The notes: a model not told the origin generated them from the letters alone. A stretch of DNA of 64,000 nucleotides from Pseudobdellovibrionaceae bacterium (GCA_947444305.1 CANEZP010000006.1:124001-188000); one strand, 5' to 3'; positions 51,440 through 61,463 are shown, counted from the first letter of the stretch. Translations and numbers: made by a program.

Positions 51440-52885
51440 ATGATATACATTTTAGTTTCCCTGCTGTGTTCGACCGCGTCGTTTGCCGAATCGCCGGCCT
51501 CATCCCCCATCCGCGAAGGCTTGGGCTTCCAAAGCGTGACCGCTCCGCAATTCGACGACGCACAATTATTAAGCTCCATCCAGACCGCGGTCGAAGAGTC
51601 CAAAGTCTCCGCCGTCACGCGGATTCAGGTCGACGCCGGCGGCAGCAAAGTCGGCATCGTCGTGGTCGGCGACAAAGACCAGGTCCGTCCGTTCGTCTTC
51701 CGTATCGAAAACGGCAAACCGGTCGGCCAACCCGGCACGATGACCGACTTCGTTACCCACAAAGTGGAAATCCCTTTTGGCACTTTAAAGATGTACGGCT
51801 TCGAACAAAAGCCCGGCTACGATTACGCAGGCACCGCGGGCTGGCTTGCGGTCGGCGTAGTCGGTCTTTACGCGGCTAAAAAAGTATTGAACAAAGTTAC
51901 GATCGGGCGCTACAGCGTGGGCGACGCTCACGGCGAAGACTCAATGTTTCCCACGGATCCCGAAATGCGTGAAGAGATGCTCACAAACCGCGAGTTGTTC
52001 GCGCACGCCGTGGTGAAGGCCGAGGAAGTGATCGACGGCCAACTGCACAACATCGTTAAACCCTTAGCGATCGCCGCGGCCTGCGGTCACGATCACGGGA
52101 TAGGCCTAAAAAAGCCGACGCCATCGAAATTTGTTTGCGAAGGCATAGACGAACCGCAAGCTCAGGCCGCCCGTCAAACTTTGCTCAAGGTCGTTCCTAA
52201 TTTCGCGGTCCGCTTAGGCAAAGATTTTTATAACGAGTTGATCTCGCCCATCGTTGAGCTGGTCAAAGCGGTTAGTGATAAAGACAAGCGCCGTCAGACC
52301 TGGAATTTCTTCGACTTAATATCAAGACGGATGCTTAAAGAGCGCGGCGTTCCCATGGCCATAGCGACCGGCGTTTTCGTCGGCGTCGGGCAAGTCGTAA
52401 TCGAAACTCTCGAGTCCGTCGCTCTGCCCGCCGGAATGCATATGTTCTGTCAGGTAGGAAACGCCTTTGTCCTCGCGGTGGCGGCGAAAGCGTACACGAC
52501 TTATTTCTGCATGCTGCAAAACGAAGAGTTCAAGGGTAAGACCATCGCCGATCGTTGGCGCACGGCCCAGCAGATCGCGCGCATGGCGAAGGTCACGGCC
52601 GAGCCCGGATCCGAGCCCGACAAAATTAATCATGCGTTGAACCTACTCTTCCGTATGGTCGAACGTGATTTACGCCACTCCCGTAATTTAAAAGATATCG
52701 AGAAAGAACCTTCGCGCGATCTCGCGTGGAAGTTAGGCTCCCTTCGCAAAGAACTAACCATCCTGCAAATTCGCATCGTGCAAAAGACGGTTAAGGATGC
52801 CGACATCCTCAGTTGGCTGAAACGGATGTACGAAGTGCAGTCTATTATACAAGACTGTTCAGCCGACTTAGAATCCGCGGCTTAA
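51440..52885 (+). CDS. Exported/membrane hypothetical protein, 481 aa
   Basis: Signal peptide MIYILVSLLCSTASFAES. It has one hydrophobic segment (YAGTAGWLAVGVVGLYAAKK) about residue 140, then a long helical region with AVRLGKDFYNELISPIVELVKAVSDK, IATGVFVGVGQVVIETLESVALPAG and a C-terminal coiled helix. Seven Cys are present. The family is not recognised. Topology could be periplasmic with internal membrane contact. Confidence 0.55.
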   Translation: MIYILVSLLCSTASFAESPASSPIREGLGFQSVTAPQFDDAQLLSSIQTAVEESKVSAVTRIQVDAGGSKVGIVVVGDKDQVRPFVFRIENGKPVGQPGTMTDFVTHKVEIPFGTLKMYGFEQKPGYDYAGTAGWLAVGVVGLYAAKKVLNKVTIGRYSVGDAHGEDSMFPTDPEMREEMLTNRELFAHAVVKAEEVIDGQLHNIVKPLAIAAACGHDHGIGLKKPTPSKFVCEGIDEPQAQAARQTLLKVVPNFAVRLGKDFYNELISPIVELVKAVSDKDKRRQTWNFFDLISRRMLKERGVPMAIATGVFVGVGQVVIETLESVALPAGMHMFCQVGNAFVLAVAAKAYTTYFCMLQNEEFKGKTIADRWRTAQQIARMAKVTAEPGSEPDKINHALNLLFRMVERDLRHSRNLKDIEKEPSRDLAWKLGSLRKELTILQIRIVQKTVKDADILSWLKRMYEVQSIIQDCSADLESAA

Positions 52886-53022
52886 ATCTGCCGTTTTACG
52901 GCACGCCCTAAAAACAATTCATTGAAACGCGCGCCAAAGTTATTAGGGCGCGCTTAGGTTGCGGCACGGATCTTCCTATAGAGGTTTCCCGTATCTAACC
53001 TAACCGTCATGGAGGACGAACA

Positions 53023-53535
53023 ATGAACATTAGAACCTTAACCACACTTACTCTCACGGCCACGGTGGCCCTCGTGCTATCGGCTTGTGACAGAGGAAAG
53101 TCGCGCACCCAAACTGCGGCGACTCCCGGCGCGAGCAAGCCGGCCCCGCAACAGCTTGACGAGTGCCCGTCTGCAGACGGCATTTGGGAAATGAACGGCG
53201 GAACGTCCGTCGAGTTCGGTCGCAAAGAAGGCTTCTTAACTTTGAAGCAAGTTGAATTGACCGAGCCAGTCGTTATGGACGGCAAAACCCACAAGATCAA
53301 AGAAATCTCTTCGGGTCTTGAAATTGAAGTGACCGGTTCATGCAAAGACCGTTTGGTTCAAATCACACAAAAACAAGGTAAAGTTTCGATCTCACAAATC
53401 TGGTACATCGCAGTTAACGACGGTTCGCTCTGGCTTGACGAAACCGACGGCGAAAACACGACGCAAATGACCGGTAAGCGTCAAGCGCCCCGTCAGGTTG
53501 AAGCGCAAGCTTCGCAATCTCCCGACGGCGTATAG
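53023..53535 (+). CDS. Lipoprotein, 170 aa
   Basis: ATG preceded by TGGAGGA. Lipoprotein signal TLTATVALVLSAC. The mature protein has a small beta domain (GIWEMNGGTSVEFGRKEGFLTLKQVEL and LEIEVTGSCKDRLVQITQKQGKVSIS) with two Cys (DECPSA and GSCKD). Tail is polar. Family not recognised; resembles small calycin-like exported beta domains. Confidence 0.6.
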   Translation: MNIRTLTTLTLTATVALVLSACDRGKSRTQTAATPGASKPAPQQLDECPSADGIWEMNGGTSVEFGRKEGFLTLKQVELTEPVVMDGKTHKIKEISSGLEIEVTGSCKDRLVQITQKQGKVSISQIWYIAVNDGSLWLDETDGENTTQMTGKRQAPRQVEAQASQSPDGV

Positions 53536-53550
53536 ACCATCTTGATTTTG

Positions 53551-53576
53551 CGCGGGAGGATGCCTATCCTCCCGCG
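53551..53576 (+). promoter_or_regulatory. 11-bp hairpin abutting the start codon of the 53577 gene
   Basis: CGCGGGAGGAT-GCCT-ATCCTCCCGCG is a perfect stem that ends one base before the ATG. The only SD-like word, GGGAGGA, is in the 5' arm, so the folded RNA hides it. Could be a terminator for the upstream lipoprotein gene, an RNA thermosensor-like brake, or a protein target. Confidence 0.6.
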
Positions 53577-54050
53577 ATGCTTTCCCTCTCCGTACTTCAG
53601 CAAATTCTAGCCGCGACCGGTAACTACACGGGCGAAGGCATCAATCACGACAATCAAAGATTCAACGCGCAATTTTCGATCGAGCCCCTGCTCGGTGGAA
53701 TAGCCGCTTGCCTACGTTTCAAAGCGACGGGTCACGACGGACTCATTTACCACGAAGAAATAAGCACCATCGCGACCGCAACGGACGGTAAACTTAGCTT
53801 ATATAATCTAAATAGTAATTTACCCGGCATGACCGCGCACGTTTTTACGAAGCGGCAGGCGGAGCTCGGGGCTAAAGAAGGCTTCGTCTTCAATCACAAC
53901 GATATCGATGACCGCAGCGTTTTCCGTGAGGAGATTTGCTTGTCACTTTACTCCAACGCAGACCTCGGCTACCGCTACTCGTGGGGTATGCCCGGGGGAG
54001 AATTCGGTTTTCGCTCGAGCGTACGCCTTAAGCCTGCGGCACCGGTTTAA
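53577..54050 (+). CDS. Hypothetical beta-barrel-like cytosolic protein, 157 aa
   Basis: No signal peptide. GNYTGEGINHDNQRFNAQFSIEPLLGGIAACLRF and KLSLYNLNSNLPGMTAHVF, then RYSWGMPGGEFGFRSSVRL, suggest a DUF1579-like lipocalin-type fold. It overlaps the 3' end of the converging 54028 gene by 23 bp. The function is not known. Confidence 0.6.
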   Translation: MLSLSVLQQILAATGNYTGEGINHDNQRFNAQFSIEPLLGGIAACLRFKATGHDGLIYHEEISTIATATDGKLSLYNLNSNLPGMTAHVFTKRQAELGAKEGFVFNHNDIDDRSVFREEICLSLYSNADLGYRYSWGMPGGEFGFRSSVRLKPAAPV

Positions 54051-54429
54051 TCGACAGCGTAAACGAGCAACCGCCGCAGCGCTGAACCTTCGGCCACTCT
54101 TCCGCCTCGCGTACAAAAAGATTTAGGTGTTTGCAATTGGGGCAGGCGATCTCGCCGCTTAAGACTTCGGAAGTCTCGAGCCAAGTGGTCGTACCCAGTA
54201 CGGTCGCGGCCAACCAAAACAACGGCGGCAAAATAAAATGCAGCAAGGGTACGACGATGGTTCCGATCCCGATAAAAAATAAAATGCCGAAAATTTTGGC
54301 CGCGCGGGCGATCCGCTCGGCGGAAGAATACTCGCGGCGAAGCGCAAACCCTTCGGTCGTTACGCCGTCGACTTCGCAAGTCAGGATGATTCGTTGTGAG
54401 GCCGGACCCGCGGCGGTGACTGATTCCAC
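54028..54429 (-). CDS. Membrane protein with C-terminal zinc ribbon, 133 aa
   Basis: An N-terminal soluble segment, two membrane helices (AAKIFGILFFIGIGTIVVPLLHFILPPLFWLAATVLGTTTWL) and a C-terminal ribbon with CPNC and CGGC. Ribbon positions are typical of zinc binding in the cytosol. Family not recognised; overlaps the 53577 gene at its 3' end. Confidence 0.6.
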   Translation of the reverse strand: MESVTAAGPASQRIILTCEVDGVTTEGFALRREYSSAERIARAAKIFGILFFIGIGTIVVPLLHFILPPLFWLAATVLGTTTWLETSEVLSGEIACPNCKHLNLFVREAEEWPKVQRCGGCSFTLSIKPVPQA

Positions 54430-54461
54430 GAGTGAATCATAGCCGCAGATCGTGCGGAGGA

Positions 54462-54899
54462 CTAGTTGCTGGCGAGATTTTTCGGTTTTTTAGGTTCGAA
54501 CTTCTCACCGTAGGTGCGCTCAAAGGTTTCGAGAGACTTTTGCAGCGTCATCGCCTTATCAAGCTGTTGCTGAACCAGATCTTTTTGGGTCAGGTACAAA
54601 CCCTTTTTCGCGTCGATCGCCAATGTTCGCGTGACGGCGCTGACGTACTCGGCCAGTTTTTCTTTCGCGCTTTGTCGGTCGTCCCGGCTGAGCGAGTTCC
54701 AGTCGAATTTTTTCTGGCCTTCGTCTAACGAGATTTTGAATTGCGCGGTAAGGGCGCTCTGGGCCGAGCCGGCCACTTGCAATTGCTGATTGCCTTCACT
54801 GACCTGCGCGGAACGTTTATCGGTTTTGGAGGTGCACGCGATGAGAGCGGCCGTGCCTAAAATAAAGACAGAAGTGACAAAAAAGCGCCCGAATTTCAT
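54462..54899 (-). CDS. Lipoprotein with helical domain, 145 aa
   Basis: Signal MKFGRFFVTSVFILGTAALIAC, lipobox LIAC. The mature part is a helical hairpin with LSRDDRQSAKEKLAEYVSAVTRTLAIDAKKGLYLTQKDLVQQQLDKAMTLQKSLETFERTYGEKF. No enzyme motif. Separate from the decayed MFS gene upstream by 66 bp. Confidence 0.65.
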   Translation of the reverse strand: MKFGRFFVTSVFILGTAALIACTSKTDKRSAQVSEGNQQLQVAGSAQSALTAQFKISLDEGQKKFDWNSLSRDDRQSAKEKLAEYVSAVTRTLAIDAKKGLYLTQKDLVQQQLDKAMTLQKSLETFERTYGEKFEPKKPKNLASN

Positions 54900-54965
54900 G
54901 CTTTAAGCTCCCCTACCGGCATCCGCCGAGACTACACCTTCAGGGAGCAAATTGCATTCCCGCAA

Positions 54966-55812
54966 CTAAACGGTTTCGTAATAATCCAGATCCTTACCCT
55001 AAGTTTCGCGCAAGAAATAAAGCGCGATGAAAGCCATAGACGAAACGACCAGGCCGACGGTTAAGACCGCGTTCATCGTGTCCATTCGAAAGTTCGGGCG
55101 CAAACGTCACGAGTACGCCGATGCAAAACCAAACCGGTACGCCGATCAAGATACAGCATAGGTAACGCTTCGCCCGTTCACCGCTTAAGAATAATTTATG
55201 GAAGCGCCCGCGACCGACTTCTGTTTTCGTCATCGAATTGAACATTCCCGATTCGACGAGACCCGCGCGAAGGCCGAGCAGGCACAAGCCCATCCCGCCG
55301 CCCACGAGGTAGGCGGTCTTCCAGCTAAAATAATCACCGATCAACGACGCCAGCACGGCGCCGAGAATCCCGACGGAGGCGATGACCGTAGTGCCGAGCC
55401 CACGGGTTTCTTTCTTCATGACTTCGGCGACTAAACAAATTGCGGCGCCCAGCTCACCGGCCAGGCCGATGCCCGCCGCTAATCGCAACCAGGCGTACAC
55501 TTCCGGATTGGGGACGAAGGCGTTGGCGATGTTCGCCAGGGAATAAAGAAGGATTGATCCGAACAGAACACTTTTACGGCCTAAGATGTCGCCGAGCACG
55601 CCCCAAAGAATTCCTCCGAGGAGCATCCCGGCCATCTGGAAGTTGAGCAGGCGTACACCCACCGTCATCATTTCATCTTCGGGAACGCCGAGATCGCGAA
55701 GTGAGGGCATGCGAACGATCCCGAAAAGAAGTAGGTCGTAGATATCGACAAAGTATCCGAGCGCGGAGACGAGCACCGTTAGGACTATGGCTTTGTCGGA
55801 ATCACTCTTCAC
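54966..55812 (-). pseudogene. MFS transporter pseudogene
   Basis: From the GTG at 55812 the frame encodes the N-terminal six helices and TM7 of an MFS transporter (VLVSALGYFVDIYDLLLFGIVRMPSLRDLG, GVLGDILGRKSVLFG). It then leaves frame after LVTFAPEL. In another frame the C-terminal end resumes as MNAVLTVGLVVSSMAFIALYFLRET, then a stop, then GKDLDYYETV and a final stop at 54966-54968. The usual RETFGKDLD end of this family is thus broken by TAG. About 100 or more residues (several helices) are missing. Two independent lesions make this a pseudogene. Its GTG overlaps the stop of the 30-residue peptide upstream. Confidence 0.75.
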
Positions 55813-55901
55813 GAGAAGAGTATAGCCACGTATGTCCCCGCGGTAAAAGCCACGAACGCGCAAAAAATCATCAACATGGTAAAGCTCAAAGCACGGGTCA
55901 T
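55809..55901 (-). CDS. Small membrane peptide, 30 aa, upstream of MFS
   Basis: Too short for the ORF track. The ATG at 55901 follows a strong GGAGGA. The 30 residues are MTRALSFTMLMIFCAFVAFTAGTYVAILFS: one membrane helix. The TGA stop overlaps the MFS GTG (GTGA), so translation is coupled. Intact although the transporter is broken. It may be a leader peptide or a small transporter subunit. Confidence 0.55.
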   Translation of the reverse strand: MTRALSFTMLMIFCAFVAFTAGTYVAILFS

Positions 55902-55929
55902 GCGAAATCCTCCATCGTGCGACCGTCAT

Positions 55930-56283
55930 CGCAAATCTTGCGCCGCGCTAAACTCACCTGGCCCGTCGCCATAACAAAATTCGTCACCAGTAAGGAATTT
56001 ATTTCAAAAATGTCGAAGAGATCGATAGTTTGCCGTAAAGAATAGCGCCGCTCGACGTCAAATCCTAGAAGCCTCTCCTACTGGCGTATTTAGCTCCTCA
56101 GCCGCCCGACATAAACGAAATTTATCGAGCCTAAAACAAGCGACTACTTTCCCAACACAACGCTAAAATTGTAATAAGTGCTTTTATCGCTGCATTTTTA
56201 TGAATATTTCTCCCAGCGAAACGGCGGTGCTAATCCTTGGGAAACAGTCGTCGTACAGACGGCACAATTAGAGGGGGAATCTA
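55930..56283. other. Intergenic leader, no gene recognised
   Basis: No ORF convinces. Toward the right end, CGTC-GTACA-GACG forms a small stem within GGTGCTAATCC...GACGGCAC, just upstream of the 56284 gene, and could be a leader structure. No known riboswitch consensus was matched. Confidence 0.35.
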
Positions 56284-56601
56284 ATGAAATACGCAATCCT
56301 TTTGGCCGGTCTTCTTTCGATGAGCATGTTCGCGCAAGCCGATACCGGTGATTCGCGTGATCGTGACCAAATCAATGCCGTTTCGACCGGTCGCTCGTAC
56401 AACGGCAACAACGGCGCCGACTACGGATCCTACGAAACGGCAGCTAAAGGTGGATCGCCCGTTTGGTTGGTTCGCACCGCGGCCGGTTGCTCGAACGCCG
56501 GTGACCAAGTCGCTCGTCCCGTTTACCGCGTGAAAAAAGGCCGTTTGGTCTTCGCCGGTTACGAGTGCGTTCAAGACAATCGCGGCGGCAACGGCGGATA
56601 A
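56284..56601 (+). CDS. Small exported Gly-rich protein, 105 aa
   Basis: Signal MKYAILLAGLLSMSMFAQA with GAGGGGG SD. The mature part is polar, with two Cys (AAGCSNAG and YECVQDN) and a Gly-rich tail. SVWLVRT-type strand in the centre. A terminator-like stem follows. Family not recognised. Confidence 0.6.
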   Translation: MKYAILLAGLLSMSMFAQADTGDSRDRDQINAVSTGRSYNGNNGADYGSYETAAKGGSPVWLVRTAAGCSNAGDQVARPVYRVKKGRLVFAGYECVQDNRGGNGG

Positions 56602-56626
56602 TTTCTGTTTACGTTACGCTACTAGT

Positions 56627-56654
56627 GCGCGGGCCGTGAATACGGTCCGGCGCT
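56627..56654 (+). terminator. Terminator-like stem after the 56284 gene
   Basis: GCGC-GGGCCGT-GAAT-ACGGTCC-GGCGC forms a bulged stem with a G-T pair, followed by CTTTC. Likely a terminator for the 56284 gene. Confidence 0.5.
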
Positions 56655-56729
56655 CTTTCGCTTAAAGTCCGTACGATCGCGAATTCTTTATGTATTGGGC
56701 AAAAGCGGCTCTTGCTCTATAACATCCGG

Positions 56730-57587
56730 ATGACTCGTTGGCTTCTCGCGCTCTCCTTGCCGGTCCTTCTCGCTTCACACGTCGCTTTCGCGACGGCCAG
56801 CGCTAATTCTCCCCGCCCCGTTTCCGACGACACACACGCCGTTTGCGAATTAAATCTTAGCACCGAATTCAGTCACGCTCCCGACGACGGCAAACAAGGC
56901 TTTATCACCGACAAGCTTCCGATCATTCCTCAATCTATCCGCGAAGCCTACGCGCGCGGAATTTTTCCTTGGTCCGTGACGAGCGAAGGGATGGGCGAGT
57001 GGTTTTCGCCGCCCGAGCGCGGGATCCTGGATATCACCGACGTAGACATTCCGCGGGGCGACCGAAAGGCGATTCGCAAAGTCGAAGAAAGTAAGAAGTA
57101 CGAAATTCGCGTGGACACGAACTTCAGAGGCGTGATCACCGCGTGCGCTCACCAACAACGGATGCGTAAACGAATCCGTGAAGGCAAAGTGGAGTTTGTG
57201 GTCGACGACCGCTGGATCACCGATGATCACATCGAACAATTCACGAAGCTGCACGAGCAAGGTAACGCGCATTCCGTCGAAGTTTGGGACATCGAACGCA
57301 ACGTGATGGTCGGCGGGCTTTACGGCGTCTTCGTTAACGGATATTTTTCGGGCGAAAGTATGTTTCACGACGTACCCGACGTGACTAAATTGGCTTATAA
57401 ACATTTGATCGAGCGCTTAAAAGCCAACGGCCACAAGCGCATCGACATTCAACAAAACGTCGGTATCAATCAAAAATGGGGTGGGCGTCTCATCCCGCGG
57501 GGTAACTCCGGCAAGCTGCATACCGCGGAAGACCTCACGTTCCTCAAATGGCTTGAAGAAGCAAAGTTAGAGAACAATCCGTTCTAG
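56730..57587 (+). CDS. aat: Leucyl/phenylalanyl-tRNA-protein transferase with signal peptide
   Basis: Aat motifs are all visible: ARGIFPW, WFSPPERGIL, VITACAHQQRM, WITDDHIEQFTKLHEQGNAHSVEVWD, GGLYGVFVNGYFSGESMFHD. The enzyme transfers Leu or Phe from tRNA to the N-terminus of proteins for the N-end rule. Unusually, the ATG at 56730 begins MTRWLLALSLPVLLASHVAFATA, a good signal peptide, followed by a ~35-residue linker before the Aat core. Export would separate it from tRNA and ClpS. The alternative is a re-purposed or membrane-bound form. Confidence 0.82.
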   Translation: MTRWLLALSLPVLLASHVAFATASANSPRPVSDDTHAVCELNLSTEFSHAPDDGKQGFITDKLPIIPQSIREAYARGIFPWSVTSEGMGEWFSPPERGILDITDVDIPRGDRKAIRKVEESKKYEIRVDTNFRGVITACAHQQRMRKRIREGKVEFVVDDRWITDDHIEQFTKLHEQGNAHSVEVWDIERNVMVGGLYGVFVNGYFSGESMFHDVPDVTKLAYKHLIERLKANGHKRIDIQQNVGINQKWGGRLIPRGNSGKLHTAEDLTFLKWLEEAKLENNPF

Positions 57588-58267
57588 TTTAATGCCGGAG
57601 CGCTCAGCATTTCGTCACTCACTTCGGGATAGGCGGTGACCAAGACGTTCGGGCAATCCTCTTTCTCGGCGATGACAATCGCGATAAGACGGCCGGCCCG
57701 GTCATGCGCCTGAATACGATAGCGGCGATCACGTAAGCCGTCGTCGAAAACTCTTTCGGTGTCGCCCGATTCAAGTAGGGCTTTGACGTCGGAAATTCTT
57801 AAACCATGCTTCATCCAAAGTTTAATTTCGATCCAGCCGTTGACGTAAATCGTTTCGCAGCGAGCGTGCTTACGTCTGAGATTTATCGTTTGGTCGGCGA
57901 CCCCGTGCATGCGCGCGACGTATTTGAAGAAAGCTTTCTCGCCGTCTCGTCGCGTGGGCTTAACATCGGAAGCGACGTAACTGCCCTGCCTGATTTTTCC
58001 GCTGATGAGCTGACTCTCAATCTTTTTGTCGAAGCGCAGATCAAAGGCAATCGTCCAAAAATCGTCGTGACCTTCCGCGATCGGAAAAAGCGGAGCTTGA
58101 ATCGCCCCCGCACCGGCCGGAAGTAAAAATGCCGAGGCCGGAACTTGGTACGGCGAATTCCTCAGTAGGTGTTCGCAAGCCCAGGATAGACGAGGGCCCA
58201 TGACGATCATTAAAAGACCGAGCGCCAACGTTTTGAAAGAAGTCATATTGCCGAAGGAATAGCTCAT
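57584..58267 (-). CDS. Exported protein with DUF4258/RelE-like C-terminus
   Basis: ATG at 58267 with GGAGGG five bases upstream. Signal sequence MTSFKTLALGLLMIVMGPRLSWA begins at residue 8. The N-terminal half has Cys (WACEHLLRN and ARCETIYV). The C-terminal part, WMKHGLRISDVKALLESGDTERVFDDGLRDRRYRIQAHDRAGRLIAIVIAEKED...VLVTAYPEV, resembles the DUF4258/RelE-like fold (H...R...V..L..G..., final VVTAYP strand). No antitoxin is adjacent. The overlap with aat is 4 bp at the 3' ends. Confidence 0.5.
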   Translation of the reverse strand: MSYSFGNMTSFKTLALGLLMIVMGPRLSWACEHLLRNSPYQVPASAFLLPAGAGAIQAPLFPIAEGHDDFWTIAFDLRFDKKIESQLISGKIRQGSYVASDVKPTRRDGEKAFFKYVARMHGVADQTINLRRKHARCETIYVNGWIEIKLWMKHGLRISDVKALLESGDTERVFDDGLRDRRYRIQAHDRAGRLIAIVIAEKEDCPNVLVTAYPEVSDEMLSAPALN

Positions 58268-58282
58268 AGGTACCCTCCGGTC

Positions 58283-58567
58283 ATGAAAAACATTTGCTCG
58301 TACATCTTGATTGTCCTTATTCTTTTTGCCGTCCCGGCTTCATGGGCGGCGGACGATTCAAGAGAAGGGCAGCCCGACCGCTACGTCCGTATGTGCGGGC
58401 CTGAGCTGGCTTCACCCAGCTACGAGCCTGAACCCGATGAAGCCACCGAAGGTGCGGGTTTTTTTGACTTAGACGACGACTTTCGTGCCCGCATTACCCC
58501 CGGCGTGGACGAAGTCCAAGAGCGCGATCCCGACGAGGCCGATGCCCTCGATCCCGGCACCTTCTAG
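58283..58567 (+). CDS. Small acidic exported protein, 94 aa
   Basis: Signal MKNICSYILIVLILFAVPASWA. The mature part is very acidic (EPEPDEATEGAGFFDLDDDF) with one Cys. Its ATG is only 15 bp from the ATG of the divergent 57584 gene, so the promoters must overlap the coding regions. Family not recognised. Confidence 0.55.
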   Translation: MKNICSYILIVLILFAVPASWAADDSREGQPDRYVRMCGPELASPSYEPEPDEATEGAGFFDLDDDFRARITPGVDEVQERDPDEADALDPGTF

Positions 58568-58708
58568 AAAATTTGCAATTTCGGTGACAATTCTGAGTCT
58601 CACGAACGCCGCGGCTAAGCTGCGGGCCCCTCTTATTTGAGTTCAATGGTGGCCCGCTTATTGGACTAAGGAGAATCGCCGCACGTAACCAAGGAAGAGG
58701 TAACGGCC

Positions 58709-59233
58709 ATGTTGCAAAGATTTATTCAGACCTTCGCCGTCCTCATCACGAGTTTCGCGACCTGCGCCGCCTTCGCGCAAGAACCGCAAATCACCGTCCT
58801 CAATTTCCAGAACTGGAAAGAACAGCAAATTCTCGACGCCCAAAACCAGACGCTGCGGGTTTCGGCTCGTCTCGCGCAGGTCAAAAACGGCAAATCGGCC
58901 GCACAAAAAGAATCTGCACCGTTGCCCGCGGGATCCAAGTTTAAAAAATCGGAAAGTGATACCGTCGCCGGAGCCGAGAAAGATCTCCGCCGCGCGCAAG
59001 AGAGCCTGAAAGCCGCGCTGGAACTCGCGATGGAGGATTACGTCACCGTGTATCTTCCGACCCTGCGCGATTCGCCCGAAGCTTTACAGGCCTTAGCGCA
59101 AAAATTATCTAAAGAAGAACTGGCCGAAATTTTCAAAGTTTTGATTCGCAAAGATGCCCCGCCTGACACTAAGCGCAACGGCGCTGCTCTGGCCACGGCA
59201 CTTTCCACTTCTTCACGCTCACACGTGCCCTAG
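58709..59233 (+). CDS. Exported hypothetical protein, 174 aa
   Basis: Signal MLQRFIQTFAVLITSFATCAAFA. The mature part is a helical charged region (ITVLNFQNWKEQQILDAQNQTLRVSARLAQ and AEKDLRRAQESLKAALELAMEDYVTVYLPTLRDSPEALQALAQKL). No known motif. It sits alone before the groESL promoter. Confidence 0.6.
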   Translation: MLQRFIQTFAVLITSFATCAAFAQEPQITVLNFQNWKEQQILDAQNQTLRVSARLAQVKNGKSAAQKESAPLPAGSKFKKSESDTVAGAEKDLRRAQESLKAALELAMEDYVTVYLPTLRDSPEALQALAQKLSKEELAEIFKVLIRKDAPPDTKRNGAALATALSTSSRSHVP

Positions 59234-59298
59234 CTAAGGTTTCGTCCTCGCTCACTGCCATTTGCCTTCGCCCACCGACATTTATTTAACGGGGAACC

Positions 59299-59326
59299 TT
59301 GACTCCCCTCGCCCTCAATCCATATT
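59299..59326 (+). promoter_or_regulatory. Candidate groES promoter
   Basis: TTGACT, a 16-base spacer and CATATT resemble a sigma70 -35/-10. CTTGAC with CCATATTGA also resembles heat-shock sigma32 spacing. No CIRCE (TTAGCACTC-N9-GAGTGCTAA) was seen. Confidence 0.5.
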
Positions 59327-59384
59327 GATCACGGTTCAACTACTTATAGTTTTTTAAGCCGTTATCCTAAATGGAGGTATTTTT

Positions 59385-59687
59385 ATGGCAAAAGCAGAGA
59401 TTGGTGTACGTCCTCTGCATGACCGCGTTCTCGTCCGCCGCATGCCGGAAGAGATGAAGACCGCTGGCGGAATTATCATTCCGGACACCGCAAAAGAAAA
59501 ACCGCAACGTGGCGAAATCGTCGCCGCAGGCAAAGGCCGCGTCACTGAAGACGGCAAGGTCACCCCGCTCGAAGTTAAAATCGGCGACAAAATTCTTTTC
59601 GGGAAATATTCGGGCACGGAACTTAAGCTCAACGGCGAAGAGTACCTGATGATGCGCGAAGAAGACATTCTCGGGATCATGAACTGA
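59385..59687 (+). CDS. groES: Co-chaperonin GroES
   Basis: 100 residues: [42 protein letters not shown], then a mobile-loop region and the C-terminal [20 protein letters not shown]. Caps the GroEL cavity in the cytosol. Confidence 0.98.
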   Translation: MAKAEIGVRPLHDRVLVRRMPEEMKTAGGIIIPDTAKEKPQRGEIVAAGKGRVTEDGKVTPLEVKIGDKILFGKYSGTELKLNGEEYLMMREEDILGIMN

Positions 59688-59693
59688 CATTGC

Positions 59694-59724
59694 GGGATCG
59701 CAGCTGCGATCCCTTAATTTTTTT
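59694..59724 (+). terminator. Intrinsic terminator between groES and groEL
   Basis: GGGATCGCA-GC-TGCGATCCC followed by TTAATTTTTTT. It is a canonical intrinsic terminator just after the groES stop and before groEL. An inverted repeat AAGAGTT-N10-AACTCTT follows at 59725-59748. groEL may need read-through or its own promoter. Confidence 0.85.
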
Positions 59725-59764
59725 AAGAGTTTGGAATCACGAACTCTTGCAGATCAAACCTTAA

Positions 59765-61453
<1,689 letters not shown>

Positions 61454-61463
61454 GCTAACCTAG

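Noticed and set aside
59234-59384. CIRCE operator before groES
   Set aside because: No TTAGCACTC-N9-GAGTGCTAA was found; only promoter-like boxes.
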